A stretch of 64,000 nt of DNA from Proteles cristata cristata (GCA_017311185.1 JAESUZ010004907.1:868001-932000); one strand, 5' to 3'. Shown: positions 1-13,566, counted from the stretch's first letter. Made by a program: numbers and translations. Notes: generated by a model from the letters alone, not told the origin.

Positions 1-1454
1 CCACCGAAATCCACCCCCCTCCCCACTGTGCTCGCCATAGCACTGCTGGTAAAACTAGCTGCAGTGAAGAAGGATGGCTCTGGTTTTGGTTTTGATCTGT
101 CGTTGTTTTCACTTCCAATCTGTCACAGATCAGTGCTTTTGGCCTCTGCCCTGGTCAGGGAGATGGATCCCTCGACCACATACTTGCGTGTCATGGTCAC
201 GTCAAATTGCCATAAAAGTTTGTAGACGTTCACTCATTATTTCTGTACCCATCTCTCTGTGAAGTGACAATCGTTCTTTGGCCAGCACCGGTTCCCAGAC
301 CCCACCTTGGAATTGTTGCTGTGCAGTTGGTGAGTTCCTTCATTTTACAGTCTGATGAAAAATCCTTGCCGGGTAAGGTATGTGGATAAGCAGGCGCACC
401 CTTTCTGTGATCCTTACAGATGCTTAGAGCCAAGGGGCAAATCCATCATTTCTCTTGTCAGCGGTTCTCTCTGAGACAGCTCACTGCCCCTGGTTCTCCA
501 TAGCCTGGTTTTCCTAGAAACACAGTAGAAGCTGCTGCTTCTGCACCTACGTGCGTATAGTGTTGGGTCAACTCCAGAACATTCAGTTCGAGGCTCTCTG
601 AGAATGCTTCAAGCTCTGATGCTTTTCCAGCGAGGGACGATCCCCAGCAGGAAAGGAGCCTGGCCCGTGCCAGAAATTTTTCTCAGAGGCTCTCAGGACT
701 GTCAATAAACTCTGCTGAGAGCTCAGACGAGAGCTAGTGCCTGAGCACCAAGTATTTATGGGCTGTGTCACTCCTCTCTACGTCGGGATTCTCAAGCAGC
801 CTACTGCATAACCTAAGTGCATCAGCTCATTCTGCATAACCTATGCATGGGGTGCGATCCAAGCCTCCCTCCCGAGGAATGAAGAGCTTCGGGCCTGGAA
901 TAGGTGTCCGAAACCTCCAGCCCAATCCCCCCCTTCTGCATCACATTTGCTGCCCTCTCAGGCCGGACTGACCTGTGCTGGAGCTGCTCTTATCTGTGTA
1001 TGCGAGGTGGGCGGCATACCCGTGTGAGCCACCCTCCCCTCCCACCTCCAGGAGCTAGCGACAGGGTGTCCATCAGGGTCATCCCCCTTTATGCCCTCCT
1101 CCTTTCCAGGGAAAGGGGAGCCTCTCTCCTTCCCCATCTGATTGGATGCGCCTTTACTTTCCAATACCCCAAGCTCTTTCTGAACACCCCCATTTTCTGC
1201 CTACTGGTGTGGGGTGCTCCTTGACCCACCTGGATCTGGCTGCTATTCCTCCTCCCATCTTCTTTCCTCCATTTCTGGACCCTCATCTCTGTGCATGACA
1301 GGGATAGTGTAAGTCGGGGGCAGAGGGGCATGGGGAAGAGTTTGGAGTATAACCAGGAGTGTGCATGAGGAAGGTGACAAGGGTCCTTCCCCAGGGTGGG
1401 GGAAACCAGCCCCATGTAGGAGATGAGAAGATGTATTTTTCACTGCACAGTATT
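1..1454. other. Unique non-coding sequence
   Basis: No recognisable gene, RNA or young repeat. Short open frames lack coding character. It lies ~20 kb downstream of FAM110B and is intergenic in this view. Confidence 0.5.
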
Positions 1455-1469
1455 TAAGAGGAGAATTTA

Positions 1470-1687
1470 TTTTTATTTTTTTAAATGTTTTATTTATTTT
1501 TAGGAGAGAGAGAGACAGCGTGAACAGGGGAGGGTGAGAGAGAGAGGGAGTCACCCACTGAAACAGGCTCCGGGCTCTGAGCTGGCAGTCAGCACAGAGC
1601 CCGACGCGGGGCTTGAACCCACGAACCGCGAGATCATGACCTAAGCCAAAGTCGGACGCTTAACCAACTAAGCCACCCAGGCGCCCC
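1470..1687 (-). mobile_element. SINEC_Fc-type tRNA SINE (agtcac/tgact subfamily)
   Basis: Ends in CCACCCAGGCGCCCC on the plus strand, the complement of the felid SINE 5' end, with a T-rich start. Flanked by a near-perfect TSD (TAAGAGGAGAATTTA at ~1455 and TAAGGGGAGAATTTA at 1688). Carries the CTGGCAGTCAGCAC diagnostic block. Confidence 0.95.
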
Positions 1688-2129
1688 TAAGGGGAGAATT
1701 TAAAAATCCAAGCAGCAAAGGAAAACAGGTTCTTCCAACCCACTGTACTTCAAGCATCCAGTGAAATCAGAGGTTTCATTTCCGGGGCCCTGGGTCTGGG
1801 CTCCAGCTCTGTCCCCTCTGCCGGTGGGGATCGGGACATTCCGAACATTGCAGGAGTCCCTCAGCGAGCACCACGTAAGCAAGCAAACAAGCAAGCCAAA
1901 CAACGACCGCATAGAATTTCCGGCTAACACATCCTCCTGACGAAATCCTAAATGGCTACAAGACAGAGTTCAAATTCCTTAGCCTCGAACTTGCCCTTCT
2001 GGTATGGTCGCCCTCTCCTGATGCACATGCCCTGAAGGCAACTGAACTGAATGGCACCAGCCACAACTCTTTGTACGGGACCGGACTTCCCACTCCTTGT
2101 GTTTGCTTGGACGGCTCCTTCCTTCCATC

Positions 2130-2262
2130 TCCACGTGTAGACTGCACTCATCCTTATCGCCCTTATTCAAGTTCTGCATCAAACCTTCCTTGGTATCCCA
2201 GAGCACAGTGCCTTGCACATAATAATGTTCATTAAATATCCCTGGAATGAAGACATTTAAGC
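2130..2262 (+). repeat. L2-like LINE 3' end remnant
   Basis: The segment containing CACAGTGCCTTGCACATAAT followed by GTTCATTAAATA resembles the degenerate 3' end of L2 (cagtgcctggcacatagtag...tcaataaat). Confidence 0.6.
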
Positions 2263-2723
2263 AAAAATTCCTTCCTCTTCAGAGTGGGGGTAAGTGTCTT
2301 CCTGTGGTTCAGATAAGCCAATCAAGACTTAGGTTTCTAACCTCTAGAGGGGTTTTAGAGAATGAAGTTTTGTTAGAGATGTGGCCTCCGAAGTAATGGA
2401 TCAACCACATGATTGATTGATTGAATGAATGAAGGAGTGAATTTTGACCCGTTGTTGGGGGTCCTGGAAATTTTACTTCATTTTCTATTACGCCTGGAAA
2501 GGTTTTCCTAATGGTGTATGATTTTTCCTTTTTGTTTTTGTCTCAGATCTAAGATATTGTAGTCACTGTGTTAAAACATCTGACTCTGAAGGAAATTGCT
2601 TTTTTTAAAACATTCGTAGCAAATTTCCAAGTCATACAGCAAATGAATGGTTGCCAGATGTATGTATCCAAAGTCAAGACAGAATGATCTACTTCATGGA
2701 ATCATGGATAATACAGAAACCAT

Positions 2724-2919
2724 CTTTTTAAAAAATAGACTTATTTCTTTTTGAGAGAGAGAGAGAGAGAGAGGCGGGGGTGGGGGGATGGGGAGAGGAT
2801 CCAAAGCAGGTTCTGTGCTGGCAATAGTGAGCCCGATATGGGGCTCGAACCCACAAACTGTGAAATCATGACCTAAGCCGAAGTTAGACTCTTAACTGAC
2901 TGAACCACCCAGGCGCCCC
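2724..2919 (-). mobile_element. SINEC_Fc-type SINE
   Basis: T-rich start, (GA)n run, then GGGGCTCGAACCCACAAACTG and the terminal CACCCAGGCGCCCC. No clear TSD. Confidence 0.93.
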
Positions 2920-5900
2920 ATTTTTTTTTTTCCAGGAACTGTCTTTTACAGAAAAGGAAGCAGGATCCCTCGTCTGCGTTCCCATGGGTGGTGGCCAGGG
3001 TGGGGCTGGAATTGGACTGCACCCTCCCTCTCCATGCCCTGGAGTCACTCACTCATCTTTTTGGTGGGTTTGAGGCCCTGGGAGAGGCAGCAGGACACCG
3101 AGGGAAGACTTAGGTCGGAGCCAGAAGTCCTGCTTAGAGGTCACGCTCTCACACTTTCCAGGGCTAATTGTTGGCCAAGTCATCTATTTCCACTGCAAGT
3201 GCTTCCTTGTTTATATTACGGGCATGAGCCCTTCCCATAGTCACGGGTTGTGTGTCACTGGGTTTGCCATGAGAACCAAGGAAAAGTCTTTCTGCTTCTT
3301 CCACTTTCCAATCCTGCTCCCCATGGTCTCTGCAGACGTGATGCTCTGTCCTTTGGGAGCATGGCACCAGGAATCACATGGAGTTGGTTTGTCCCAGTTG
3401 GTGATGCTAACTTGGATCCAGTGGTTAAGGTGGTATCCACTACCCTAACCCATCTAGGGTAAGGGGTAAGGTTACTACTTTTCCTTTCGAATTAACTCCT
3501 AATTTGGGAGGAGATTCTTTGAGGCTGTGTAAGTATCTCTTTTCCCCATCAGACATGTGGCCTGAATCAGTTTTAAGTTTTGTGGCCTGAATCAATCATT
3601 GCTCTGTTGGTGGGAACATGGTGAAATCTTAACTCCATAATTTCTTCCATCATTAGTTGCCTAAATTGAACTCTGATAGTATGAACAATGAATAACACAA
3701 AGGAGTATACCTAGTTGGTTTTCTTTTAACTCCTTCAATAAATATTCGTGTCTTGGATACTGTGGTTAAGTGCTGAGGGGACATCAGACACGACATCGCT
3801 GTCCCTCTGTGGTTCTTACTGTCTAATGCCAAACATATGACAATCAACACAAGAGCAAAGAGCTAAAAGTAGACAAAATTTGCAAAAAGTGCTGTGGGAT
3901 CATATGACCAGGGTGTCAGGGAAGGCTGTTTAATCTCTGCAAGTGGTGTTTAATGAGAAACAAAGAAGGAGGTGGCCTTTGATGGTGAGGGTATTAGGGC
4001 ACGAACAGCACATTCTGGGCAAGGGCTTTCCTGGGCAGAGGGTGGGACAGACAGCTTTTAGGGATGCCCTTCCTGACCCAGGGAAGCTTTCCCTCAGGCC
4101 CGTGCCCAGCCATCACCTCCACTGGGACTCACACAGAACTGAAGGCCTGAATTCCCCTCCCCAGGAGGGAATGCCCAGTGGTCAGCTTGTCTGGAGGGGG
4201 ACCTTGCTTGTTCACCAGCCTCTCATCCCAGATAGACCTGGTCAGAGAGCTATACTGGTGTCTTGGAGGCAGAAAAAAAACAAAGACCTTCCTCAAAGTA
4301 TTGGGTCAGGCCTCAACAGCCCACAGACTCTACTCCAGCAATGCTGACCCTGAGATAATTCTCTAGACCGGGGATGTACAGTCCAAATCTTACCTGGGTG
4401 CCCTGAGTCTTGGCATTCTTCAGCCATGCAGAGGGGAATCACGCACTTCTCTCTCAAGGACGCTGCTAGAAGTAAGCGTGATTACATTTGAAGAGCCCCC
4501 TGCCCATGGCCCCTCGTGTAACCAACAAGATGCATGTATTAGTGGCCGGTTCTCGTTATTTTACTTCTTTCTCATTTAGAGACAGGGTAAATTTGGGGGG
4601 TCGTAATTAATATGGCCCAACCAACCAACAATTAATACAGCATAGGATGCCACTAACATGCACGATTCAGCAGCACATAATACATTTTATTTCAATGTAA
4701 TATTTACAAAGATAGCTTTTTGATATAATTTTACATCATATAGAAAGAAACCGAACATAGGTTTTGGACTCTGCTTTATTTCCGAGAAAGAATTTTAGGA
4801 TCAAAGCTTGCATAAAGGTTCAGACCATGAAAATTAAGGACTGACAAATAATAAAAATTAAAGGAAAACTTTGTCCCTCATGGCTAATTATTATAGCTGG
4901 GCTTTTCATAAAAGCCTGAAAATTGGTTCTTGTACTCCCTTCGATGTCTGGGACTGAGTGAGGCTGAGCAGGGTCACTAGGCACTGTGGGGGGTCAGAGA
5001 CAAGACAAAACACATGTTTATTGGCTGTGTACCGGTAACACTCTCTTAGATAATCCATCGATGTGATCATGAGAGGCGCTTGACCCCATATGAATAGCAT
5101 ATTATATGTTCCCAAACTAAGGGAACTAGGTATTTCCAAAGTGACTGCTGTTGTATGCTATGACAATAAGGACATATGCTTTTCAATAAACTGGCTGGAA
5201 CTCCTACATTTAAATGAGGCTTATCCTGCCGAGCAGTTACTGTAGGAGAAAATACCCACATTCTCACAGAGGTGTCATTTCTTAAAATATCCTGGAGCTC
5301 TATTTGAGGAATGACTTTACGATAACATTTTTTTTTAAACTACATCAGAATGATCAATGCATCCTCTACTCTAGAATTGCATCGTATCCTAAAATAAACG
5401 TAAAATTCGATCACTCATATTCTCCTTTCATTGTTTTCCCAAATGGATCCAATTTCAAAATATCAGGATAATCCATCCAGAGCCTAAAGTATCTCACCCG
5501 ACGTCTGTGGGCCCAGGTTCAAGTCTGCATTCCAAGGAGGGCACTCCCTGTCCCAGGACAAGAGTTAAGGGAAGCCACTGAGCTTCGGCTCTCTGGTGGA
5601 AAGAAGAATCATTTTAGTGCCTCTTGGAAGAATAGAACCCAGCATATAGGATCATTGCACCTGGCATCGATTGAAACCCAAAAGCCTAGTGAGTCTCCCA
5701 GCCAAGACTGAATGCAAGCCTGACTCCAAAGCCAGCTTCTGTGCAGAACTACACCTGAGCTTCCCCAAATGCATTACAATATGAGCCCGAGATAGGGCAG
5801 CTGAGCAGGGCTTTGTCTCCTGCTGCAAGTAGCCTCATTGATCCTGAAGTGCTTTGCAAACATGGTTTTTCATGGGAGCTCGGAACGTTTGGAAGTACTC

Positions 5901-6315
5901 CGTTGTGCCTCACCGTTTTCTGCATTCACTCACTGGCTCATTATTTTAATCGCCTTTCAAGCCGAGTGTGAGGCAAGCGTAGCTCTAGACCTCAGAATTA
6001 TAATAGGAGCAGCCCTGTCTGTGTGTTTTAAGTGCAATGGAGGGACAGACAAAAATTTGTGACATAGTTACTGTATGAGACTTATGGAGAAATGTTCCCT
6101 TTTTTCTTTTTATCTGATCCTCTTTCTGATTTGTTTTTTTCTTTTCATCTGATCAGATTGTCCAGCTTTTCTATAATTACTATGTATTACTTGCATAATA
6201 GGAACAAACACGTTTATGTTTGAAAGTGCCCATCATTTCAGAGGGCAGTTCAATCCCATGGTGGAGGGAGTCCTTGACTTGGGTGGTTGAGTGGTGCTCT
6301 CTGGCCCAGACTGTT
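2920..6315. other. Non-coding stretch with L2-like relic and AT-rich unique block
   Basis: No gene. A degenerate ancient repeat lies at about 3720-4060. The block at 4540-5480 is AT-rich, free of recognisable repeats, and has several TAATTA/AATTAA cores. It could be conserved non-coding DNA, but this cannot be judged without alignment. Confidence 0.4.
3720..4060 (+). repeat. Ancient L2/CR1-like interspersed repeat (degenerate)
   Basis: The order 'ctccttcaataaatattcgtg', 'tgctgaggggacatcag', 'gtgtcagggaaggctg', 'ggaggtggcctttgatg', 'cattctgggcaagggc' follows a common old mammalian repeat (…lasting-length/size terms …tgctggggatacagca …gggaaggcc …acatttgagc …cattccaggcagagg). The family name is uncertain. 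Confidence 0.45.
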
Positions 6316-6537
6316 CTTTTTTTTTTTAAATCTTTTTAGAGAGAGAGAGAGGGAACGCGCGAGAACAAGAGAGAGAGCACAAAGGGGGAGGGGGACAGAG
6401 GGAGAGAGAGAATCTCAAGCAGGTTCCATGCTCAGGTCGGAGTCCAAGATGGGGCTTGATCCCATGACCCTGGGATCACGACCTGAGCTGCAATCAAGAG
6501 TTGGATGCTCACCCGAGTGAGCCCCCTGAGGCGCCCC
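6316..6537 (-). mobile_element. Older carnivoran tRNA SINE (CanSINE, SINEC_b/c-like)
   Basis: Has CATGACCCTGGGATCACGAC and 'caagagttggatgctcacccgagtga', hallmarks of the older carnivore-wide SINE, ending GAGGCGCCCC. A diverged TSD flanks it (CTGGCCCAGACTGTTCTT versus CTGGGCCAGACCATTCTT). Confidence 0.88.
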
Positions 6538-7941
6538 TGGGCCAGACCATTCTTAACAGTCCGGGGATGGGCTCCTCTGTCGTGCTTCAGCGCTCTCTTT
6601 GACTTTGTGTGGGTAAAGTCTCCAAGGAGACCATGAGCCCTGGAAACTGGCTCAAACTCAATGCAACTATTCACTATCTTGAAACTAACCAGCTCTCTCA
6701 AAGGCACCATCCCCGGGGCATTAGTAGGGACTCTTTGTGTTGAAAGTGACAGAAAACCCAAATCGAACCCAATACTGGAAAGTAGGGGTGGGGGCTGGCT
6801 CACAGAAGTGAAGGTCAGGTGGGCGTCGCTGATGAGCAGCCCGGTCTTTGCTGGGCCTCACTCTTGGTGGTGACTCCCAGCAGCTCCCGCGTCACCACCA
6901 CCGGCTTATCCCGGTAGAATCTCTTCCCCCTTCTCACTGAGGACCTCTGAGAATCAGGAGGGTCTGTAATCAGCCCTGCGTGGGTCACAGCTGTTGCAGG
7001 AGGGTACGTGGTGGGGGGAGGGGTGCATGGGCACCTTCAAGAAATTGGGTATTGTTTCCATCAAACCCGCAGTGCCCCAGGCACAGCCTCCCAGAACCGT
7101 AGCACACGGAGGAAAATCTGAGATCAGTGGAGTTTGTTGACAGTAGCCCACTTAGAATTCCCTCGCAGTAAATGACACAAACAGTCAATGAGAAAAGGAT
7201 AGCAGTGTGCACACCCTTTGTGTGACCCCCTTTTTACTGGCGATGCGGGCGGGCTGCCCTGTTCTGGGGCTCCTCCCAGAGCTGTTACCCTGGGGCCACC
7301 GGGCATCATCGGCGACATCACCGCTTGACAAAGTATTTAGGTATTCATCTTGAAAGAGAATAGTTGTGCGAGGTTAACTTAACGCGCTCTGAGCTCTTAC
7401 AAATCAAACCACCGCCAACACAATCTAGGGCGAACTGGTTAGACTTGTGGTTCTGGAAGCGTCCTTGGCTTGCCTGCCTCCCTCCTTTCTGCCCCTGTGA
7501 TTCTTCAGTGGAGGCTGCCGTTCACTTCTTCACCCATCTTACCCTTAGAACAGACTTCGCCCTTGGTCCCCGGGCGAGCACCGTGGTCAGCTAGCTCTGC
7601 GTTCCCAAGGGATACCATCTCCTTTCGCAAATGGACAAACCACAGTCATTTAAAAGAATCACCGCCTCACACAGAGGTCAGGGGTGGTGGAGTTTTAATG
7701 GGCTGTGCTGAGCACCGAGCGCTCTTTGGAGAAACAGGACCACTCATTGCGTTTGCTGGTCTGTGACTGACTGGGAGGTAGGGACAGCGCCAGAGCGTCT
7801 GCAGGGTCACAGCGGTCGTGTGGTGTGAGTCCCAGCTCTGCGTTATCTGCGGGAGCATCCATTTATCTGCAAGCTCTCAGGGTGGACCTGAGATCCATGT
7901 GTTTAAAATACCGGCTCAGATAGAATAAGAATCAGCAAACA

Positions 7942-8150
7942 GGGACACCTGAGGGGCTCAGTAGGCTCAGCGACCAACTCTAGGTTTCGGCTCATGCCGT
8001 GATCTCATGCTTTGTGAGTTCGAGCCCCGCATCAGACTTCGAGCTGACGGTGCAGAGCCGGTTTGGGATTCTCGCTCTCCCTCTCCCTCTGTCCCTCCCC
8101 TGCTTGCTCTCTCTGTCTCGCTTTCAAAATAAATAAGTAAACTTAAAAAT
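7942..8150 (+). mobile_element. SINEC_Fc-type SINE with perfect TSD
   Basis: Starts GGGACACCTGAGGGGCTCAG and ends in an AAATAAATAAGTAAACTTAAA-like tail. Flanked by a perfect 12-bp TSD AATCAGCAAACA at 7930 and 8151. Confidence 0.94.
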
Positions 8151-8250
8151 AATCAGCAAACAAAACTCATACGGCAGAATCCCGTGCCGTCTATTCACAT
8201 TCAAATCCTGAAATTAAAGAGAAGAACTTCTTTAATAGAAGTATGAACAC

Positions 8251-8426
8251 GGGGCACCTGGGTGGCTCAGTTGCTTGAGCGTCCGGCTTCGGCTCAGGTC
8301 ATGATCTTGCAATTTGTGGGTTCGAGCCCCACGTCAGGCTCTGCTCAGAGCCTGGAGCCTGTTTCGGATTCTGTGTCTCTCTCTCTGACCCCTCCCCTGC
8401 TCACGCTGTCATTAAAAAAAAAAAAA
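8251..8426 (+). mobile_element. SINEC_Fc-type SINE with perfect TSD
   Basis: GGGGCACCTGGGTGGCTCAG start, A-rich tail. TSD AAGTATGAACAC at 8239 and 8427. The downstream copy runs into a short imperfect (AC)n at 8435-8457. Confidence 0.95.
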
Positions 8427-8739
8427 AAGTATGAACACACACACATACACACACACAGCTCTTGGTAGAAAGCTTTCACACAGAAAACCCTTTCGGTTCA
8501 ACACTTCTAAGTCTTCCAAAGTAGTCACTGTCCAGTAGCATCTAGAGTATTGTTTACTCCTGGCTGATGGTCTCACACTCCTCGGCCTTTCTGGGCAGGC
8601 AGTGGGAGCTGTACCTCTAAATCAGCTCAGACAAGATCTGAAAATATGGTTGTTTTCACTCTGTCGCCGTTCTCGGTCTGTTTTCCAGCAAACCACCTCT
8701 TTCAATTTCAAGTTCAGTGTCATAATACAGTTCTGCACA

Positions 8740-8845
8740 GCCGAGCCCTGACTTACTGTGAGTAGATTCAACTACCTATCTCCTAGGTACTGCAAGTAGT
8801 ATAGTTCCTAGCCCGTGGAAAAGTTGTAATAAATATTAGGCTTTA
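8740..8845 (+). repeat. Possible MIR fragment
   Basis: 'ctacctatctcctaggtactgcaagtag' and a trailing 'gttgtaataaatatta' resemble the degenerate 3' half of MIR. Weak. Confidence 0.35.
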
Positions 8846-9821
8846 CAGAAAGCTTTCTTTCAGTAAGTCAAGTTCACAACCATACACGGCACTTAGGGAA
8901 AGCTTCTCTCCCTCTCCTTGGCTTCCCTCCCTCCCACCCCACGTTCACCAAAGTTCCTATTCCTGTGACAACGCAGCGCAATAAAAAGCCCAATTGCTTT
9001 AAAGGATATCAGACTTCAGGTGTCCACAATGAAAGGAATAACCACGTTCAGCTCAGAGCAGGGGCTTTAATGAATGGCACACATCTATCTACATGTCTCT
9101 ACATCCCGTTTGAAGCAAGATGGTTATTAGAACTACCATTAATTTTACAGCTAAACCAAACTCAGAAAGTCTTCCGAAGTAAATTCAAGCTGGAGTTAAT
9201 TCTGGGCAGAGTGTGTGCAAAGTGGGTTTTCCCAGATGAAGCCGCAGTGTGAGCGGTTAGAGGGGCGGGTTTTCCCAGTCTTTCTCAGTGGGAAAAGTGA
9301 AACAGCCTGATGTGAGGTTTAAACAACATTTTTAAACAACAATTAAAACAGCAATGGCAGACCTGCCACAGGGCCACGTGCGACTTATGGCCAAATGTTC
9401 TCTGCAGTAAATAATCGTCACACGCGCATGCAGGCGGGAGGTGGGAAGACCGCGTGTGCGGTGTACGGGGTCGGGAAGGCCTAGCAAGGAGGTAGCTCGG
9501 TTTGGGGGTCACAGGACGTGAGTTAGAAGCTGGGGGTGGGGTAAGGGGTGTGTCCTCTCCTCTACTAACCCATTTCCCTTTGTGCTCCACAAACCCTGGA
9601 CAAGCTGGTCTACGGTGGTGATTTTTACGTAAATGGAGGAAAGGGAGTTTTCCTAGGGCTGATGGTTTTCTAAAGCTCAGTCCCCTTTCTTGGTGAGAAT
9701 ACATTCAGAAATTCATGAAATGAAAGTGAACAGGGAGGAGGGGTGGGGGAGACCCCAGGTCCCACTCTCCTGAGCGTGAAGGGATTACTCCCTCCTCCTG
9801 AGGAGGAAGCACCTAGCAGCG

Positions 9822-9900
9822 TCTCCATTTTACAGATGAGGAAGCTGAGACTCAGCAAGTGTGAGCGAGCTGCTGAGGGGTCATAGCACGAAGGGAAGGT
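9822..9900 (-). repeat. MIR fragment
   Basis: CCATTTTACAGATGAGGAAG followed by CTGAGACTCAGCAAG is the antisense MIR core. Confidence 0.7.
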
Positions 9901-10219
9901 ATGGAGAGTGGGGGTGGTGGGGAGGGTCCGGCACTTCTCCAGAGCAGAGGGGAGGGTGTGGGATACTGCCACTGGCTGGGTCACAGACGGTGAAGGTTCA
10001 AGTTCGCAGAAGGGCTTCTGCCTCTGGTTGGCTCCAGTCTAGGCTACTGAATATTCTGTCTCCAGGCGCCTCCATCCTGGGAGGCTTTGCTGGTCTGCCC
10101 TATGCATTTGCTTTGTGTGGTCTCTCATCTCCATGTGGGATTAGGGGCTGACACGTTCTCCAGCTCACCGCCGAAAACCGAAATCTGAGCCTGAGGAGGA
10201 GTGTGACCTGCTTATGCAG

Positions 10220-10387
10220 ATATGATATATATACACATTTATTTATCTATACGTTTATAGTATATGTATCTATATTTATATATGTACAGAAAGTATGTAT
10301 GTGTGTATACATAGTATATGTATGTCTGTTATATATGTATACATAATGTATGTTCGTATAGTTATATATGTGTATATATACATTTAG
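10220..10387. repeat. Imperfect (TA)n/(TATG)n low-complexity tract
   Basis: Long run of TATA/TATG-like steps with interruptions; a SINE has inserted at its right edge (10388) and TA-rich sequence resumes beyond it. Confidence 0.85.
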
Positions 10388-10597
10388 TTTTTTAAATGTT
10401 TATTTATATTTGAGGGAGAGAGAGGCGAAGCATGAGTGGGGGAAGAGCAGAGAGAGAGGGAGACACAGAATCCAAAGCAGGCTCCAGACTCTGAGCTGTC
10501 AGCACAGAGCCCGACGTCGGGCTCGAATTCACACACTGTGAGATCATGACCTGAGCTGAAGTCAGAAGCTTAACCGACTGAGCCACCCAGGTGCCCC
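10388..10597 (-). mobile_element. SINEC_Fc-type SINE inserted in a TA-rich tract
   Basis: T-rich start, GTCAGCACAGAGCCCGACGT block, and terminal CCACCCAGGTGCCCC. Both flanks are TATA-like, so the TSD is hard to define. Confidence 0.94.
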
Positions 10598-10756
10598 TGT
10601 ATAAATATATGTATTGATACATATATTTATGTACATGTCTTTTACTTTATTATAAAGATATGAAAAAAGGTATTTTTTGAAATCATGTATTACTTGGTAT
10701 TATTTACTTTTCTGTTACAGAAATGCTTTTAATTAAAATAAAGATAAGACTCTCGT

Positions 10757-10958
10757 GGGGCACCTGGGTAGCTCAGTGGGTTAAGTGTCCAACTTCGGCT
10801 CAGGTGACAACCTCACGGTTCGTGAGCTCGAGACCCGCGTCGGGCTCTGTGCTGGCAGTGCGGGGCCTGCTTGGGAGTCTCTCTCTCCCTCTCTCTCCGC
10901 CCCTCCTGAACTCGCACTGTCTCGTCTCTCTCAAAACAAATAAATAAAGTTTAAAAAC
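10757..10958 (+). mobile_element. SINEC_Fc-type SINE
   Basis: GGGGCACCTGGGTAGCTCAG start through CT-rich segment to AAATAAATAAAGTTTAAAAA. TSD weak. Confidence 0.94.
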
Positions 10959-13552
10959 AGTGAGACTAGCGCACAGCGGCACTTGCTGGTAATTAATGTA
11001 GGACTAAGCAAACGGCCACTCTGTGTCGCAAGACCATCATCTTTTCCCAGGGCGCCTGCTGTCATCTGACACGGTGGGGCACCGTGGCCTCTTCTCTCCT
11101 GCCTGGACGTCTGACTGCTGTGGGCTCCGTTCGGATGTCCTGGGGCACAGCTAGTGACAAGGGCAGGCCGTGAGGCCACCCGCCCGCCCGCCGGGCCCTC
11201 AGCTTGTTTCTTCAAGGGAAACGAGTTCTCCCCAAATCGGTTCCTGACTCAGTGAACAGTCTGCACTACCCCCGTCTCTCAGAGCGGAAATGTTCCACGG
11301 GGATCCAGAGAACGAGTTGAGGTTTGCAGGAGGCCCTAACGCGGAGTGGCCCCTGCAGGGCGTTGGCCTTACACGGCATTCAGGCCCCTGTCACTAGGTG
11401 GCTACCAGGCTCTCCTGCGCCCCCTCATTTTCTCTCCAGCCCGGGTCGGCTCGTCCCACCGTGTATATGCTGGGTGTGTAGCCTGGGCTATTTTCTCCTG
11501 TATCTTCATGGTCCCTCCCCCACCTTCTTCTGTTTTCCCTCAAATGACACCCCAGGTAAGGCCACTGCCTCTCTCCCCAGCCCTGTGTTATTCCTTCCTC
11601 CTAAGCTTGTGCGATTGTCTAATTGTTCCGTACATCTGTTTGTTTAGTCTGTCTCACAAGGGGACCAGGGGCCTCTGAGGGGGCGCCTTCTTCCTGGGGG
11701 CTCACGGCGGGGTCCCCGGGCTCAGAGCAGCGCCTGGGACAGGGCGGCCACCTGTGGGAGGGAAATGAGGCAGGACGCACAGCGTGTGTATTTGGACACC
11801 TAGAAGGGGACGGGGCGTAACGAAGGGGAAGCACCCTGCTAAGCCTTTCTGGTCTCTCCCTTGGGATTAGGACTTCTGATCTGAGCTCCTGGGTTTTCTC
11901 GTACCTCGTAGTCATTCAGTGACCACTCAGCACCTCACTGTCAGCCAGAGTCCCTGTTTCCAGGGACCTCACCTCCTCGTGGGCACAGGCACCCACAGAA
12001 AGAGGAAAAGCGAATGAAACTATGTTGCCACCTTAGCTGGAGTTCCGCCTTCTCACTAGGCAAGGAATGGTTTGTTCTCTAATTTTTTTCTTTCCCCCTA
12101 AACCTGAATGCGTCCAGGACATTGAATCACCAGGCAAAGAAGGCTCAGAGTACATGCATGTTAGAGAAGAGAAGATTCTTGACATTGTCTTTTCAGTTTG
12201 AAATTGGTCTCACTATCTGCTTGGCTGCATATCATGTCAAATTCCCCAGCAAAGAACCCCCCACCCCCAAAGCACCAGGATTTTAATAATAATAATAAAA
12301 AAATAACGGTAGTGCAATTTGACCCTCAGTACATTTGTCTGGAGGAAATTCTTTAAGAAGGCTGATGTGTGCACACACATGCACACGAAATCGTTTAAGG
12401 GCAGAAAGCACAAAAATCCATTTCAGCCATTAAACTGGATTTAAAAGGCATCAGGTGGTGAATTAAAGGCTGAAAACAAAACCTTGGGAACCCGAAACGC
12501 TGTCCAAATCTCAACTCACAGATTCCTTACACCCGGGAATTCTCAGCAGTTGGAAGCAGAGCCTTTAGGGGAGTGGATTGGTTTTATATCACACGCTCAC
12601 ACACCGAGATGCTCTGAGAAATTCGAAACATGCATGAAACACACCAAGCCTTTGTTCAGCCCAAACGGAATAATTTTCTCGCAGCCACAGACATGAGCCC
12701 CACATTCCCAGACCACGTGCAGCTGTCAGTTCACTGGGAGTAAAGAAGAAAAGCCTTTAGTGAAACAGCCACACGCCCATGAAGTTACCAAATAAACGTG
12801 TCAACGTTTTCTTCCAAAATAAAATGCTCGGTTGCCCCAGGCCTTAAAATGGTCGAGAACTTAGTAGGGAAAGGCTGTGCCCGCCTAAAACATCTGGAGC
12901 GCGGGGCTGCCGGCGGCCGAGCTGGTGAGGCACAGTCGTAATTCACCTGGCTGCCCTTCTCCATCTATTACAAAAAGGGGAAAGCGACCCGAACAGATTA
13001 AGCACGCCTAGAAACCCTCGAAAGCTTCAAACTTATTTACACTTCCCAAGGCCAAGCACGTTGCCCCGAGCATGATAGGAGGTAGAGCCCTGTGAGCTCT
13101 CCATCCCAGCTTGCCTTCTCTGAGTCGATCTTCCATATGTTCTCAATTACCAGCCACTGCAGTTTCATCCAGCTGAAAGAGCAATTGCACCCATGCATGG
13201 CTGGCTTTTTTTTTTTTTTTTAGAACGGGATGGTGAGCCCCTGGTTGAAAGGCTCAGCTAACTGGGAGGTGTTTCTGAACCAGATTTGCTGTTGGAGACA
13301 GACTGCTGGGGCAGGGGTGGGGGGGTGTTTCAACAGTTTACACCCAGGAGCACTATCCTGAGTATGTATTTTCATATACTAGGTAAGCTTTTGGATTCAG
13401 GCAAGGAAACTGGGCGTGGTACTCCCTGGCCTGTGGGACAAATATGAGGAAGTCAAGACAAAGATCATTCATTCTTAGATTGTACTATCCCCAACCCATC
13501 CCAAGTATAGCTCCCTGCTGCTTTGGGCTATGGTATGGAGTGAATAGGAGAC
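10959..13552. other. Unique non-coding sequence
   Basis: No gene or clear repeat. 11150-11850 is GC-richer with scattered CpG. 12400-13200 is repeat-free and compositionally even, which makes it a candidate for conserved non-coding sequence, though nothing here proves it. Confidence 0.4.
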
Positions 13553-13566
13553 TTCCACTTGTATTT

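Noticed and set aside
3430..3475. Telomere-like CCCTAACCC / AGGGTAAGGGG text
   Set aside because: Only one partial unit on each strand; not a telomeric array.
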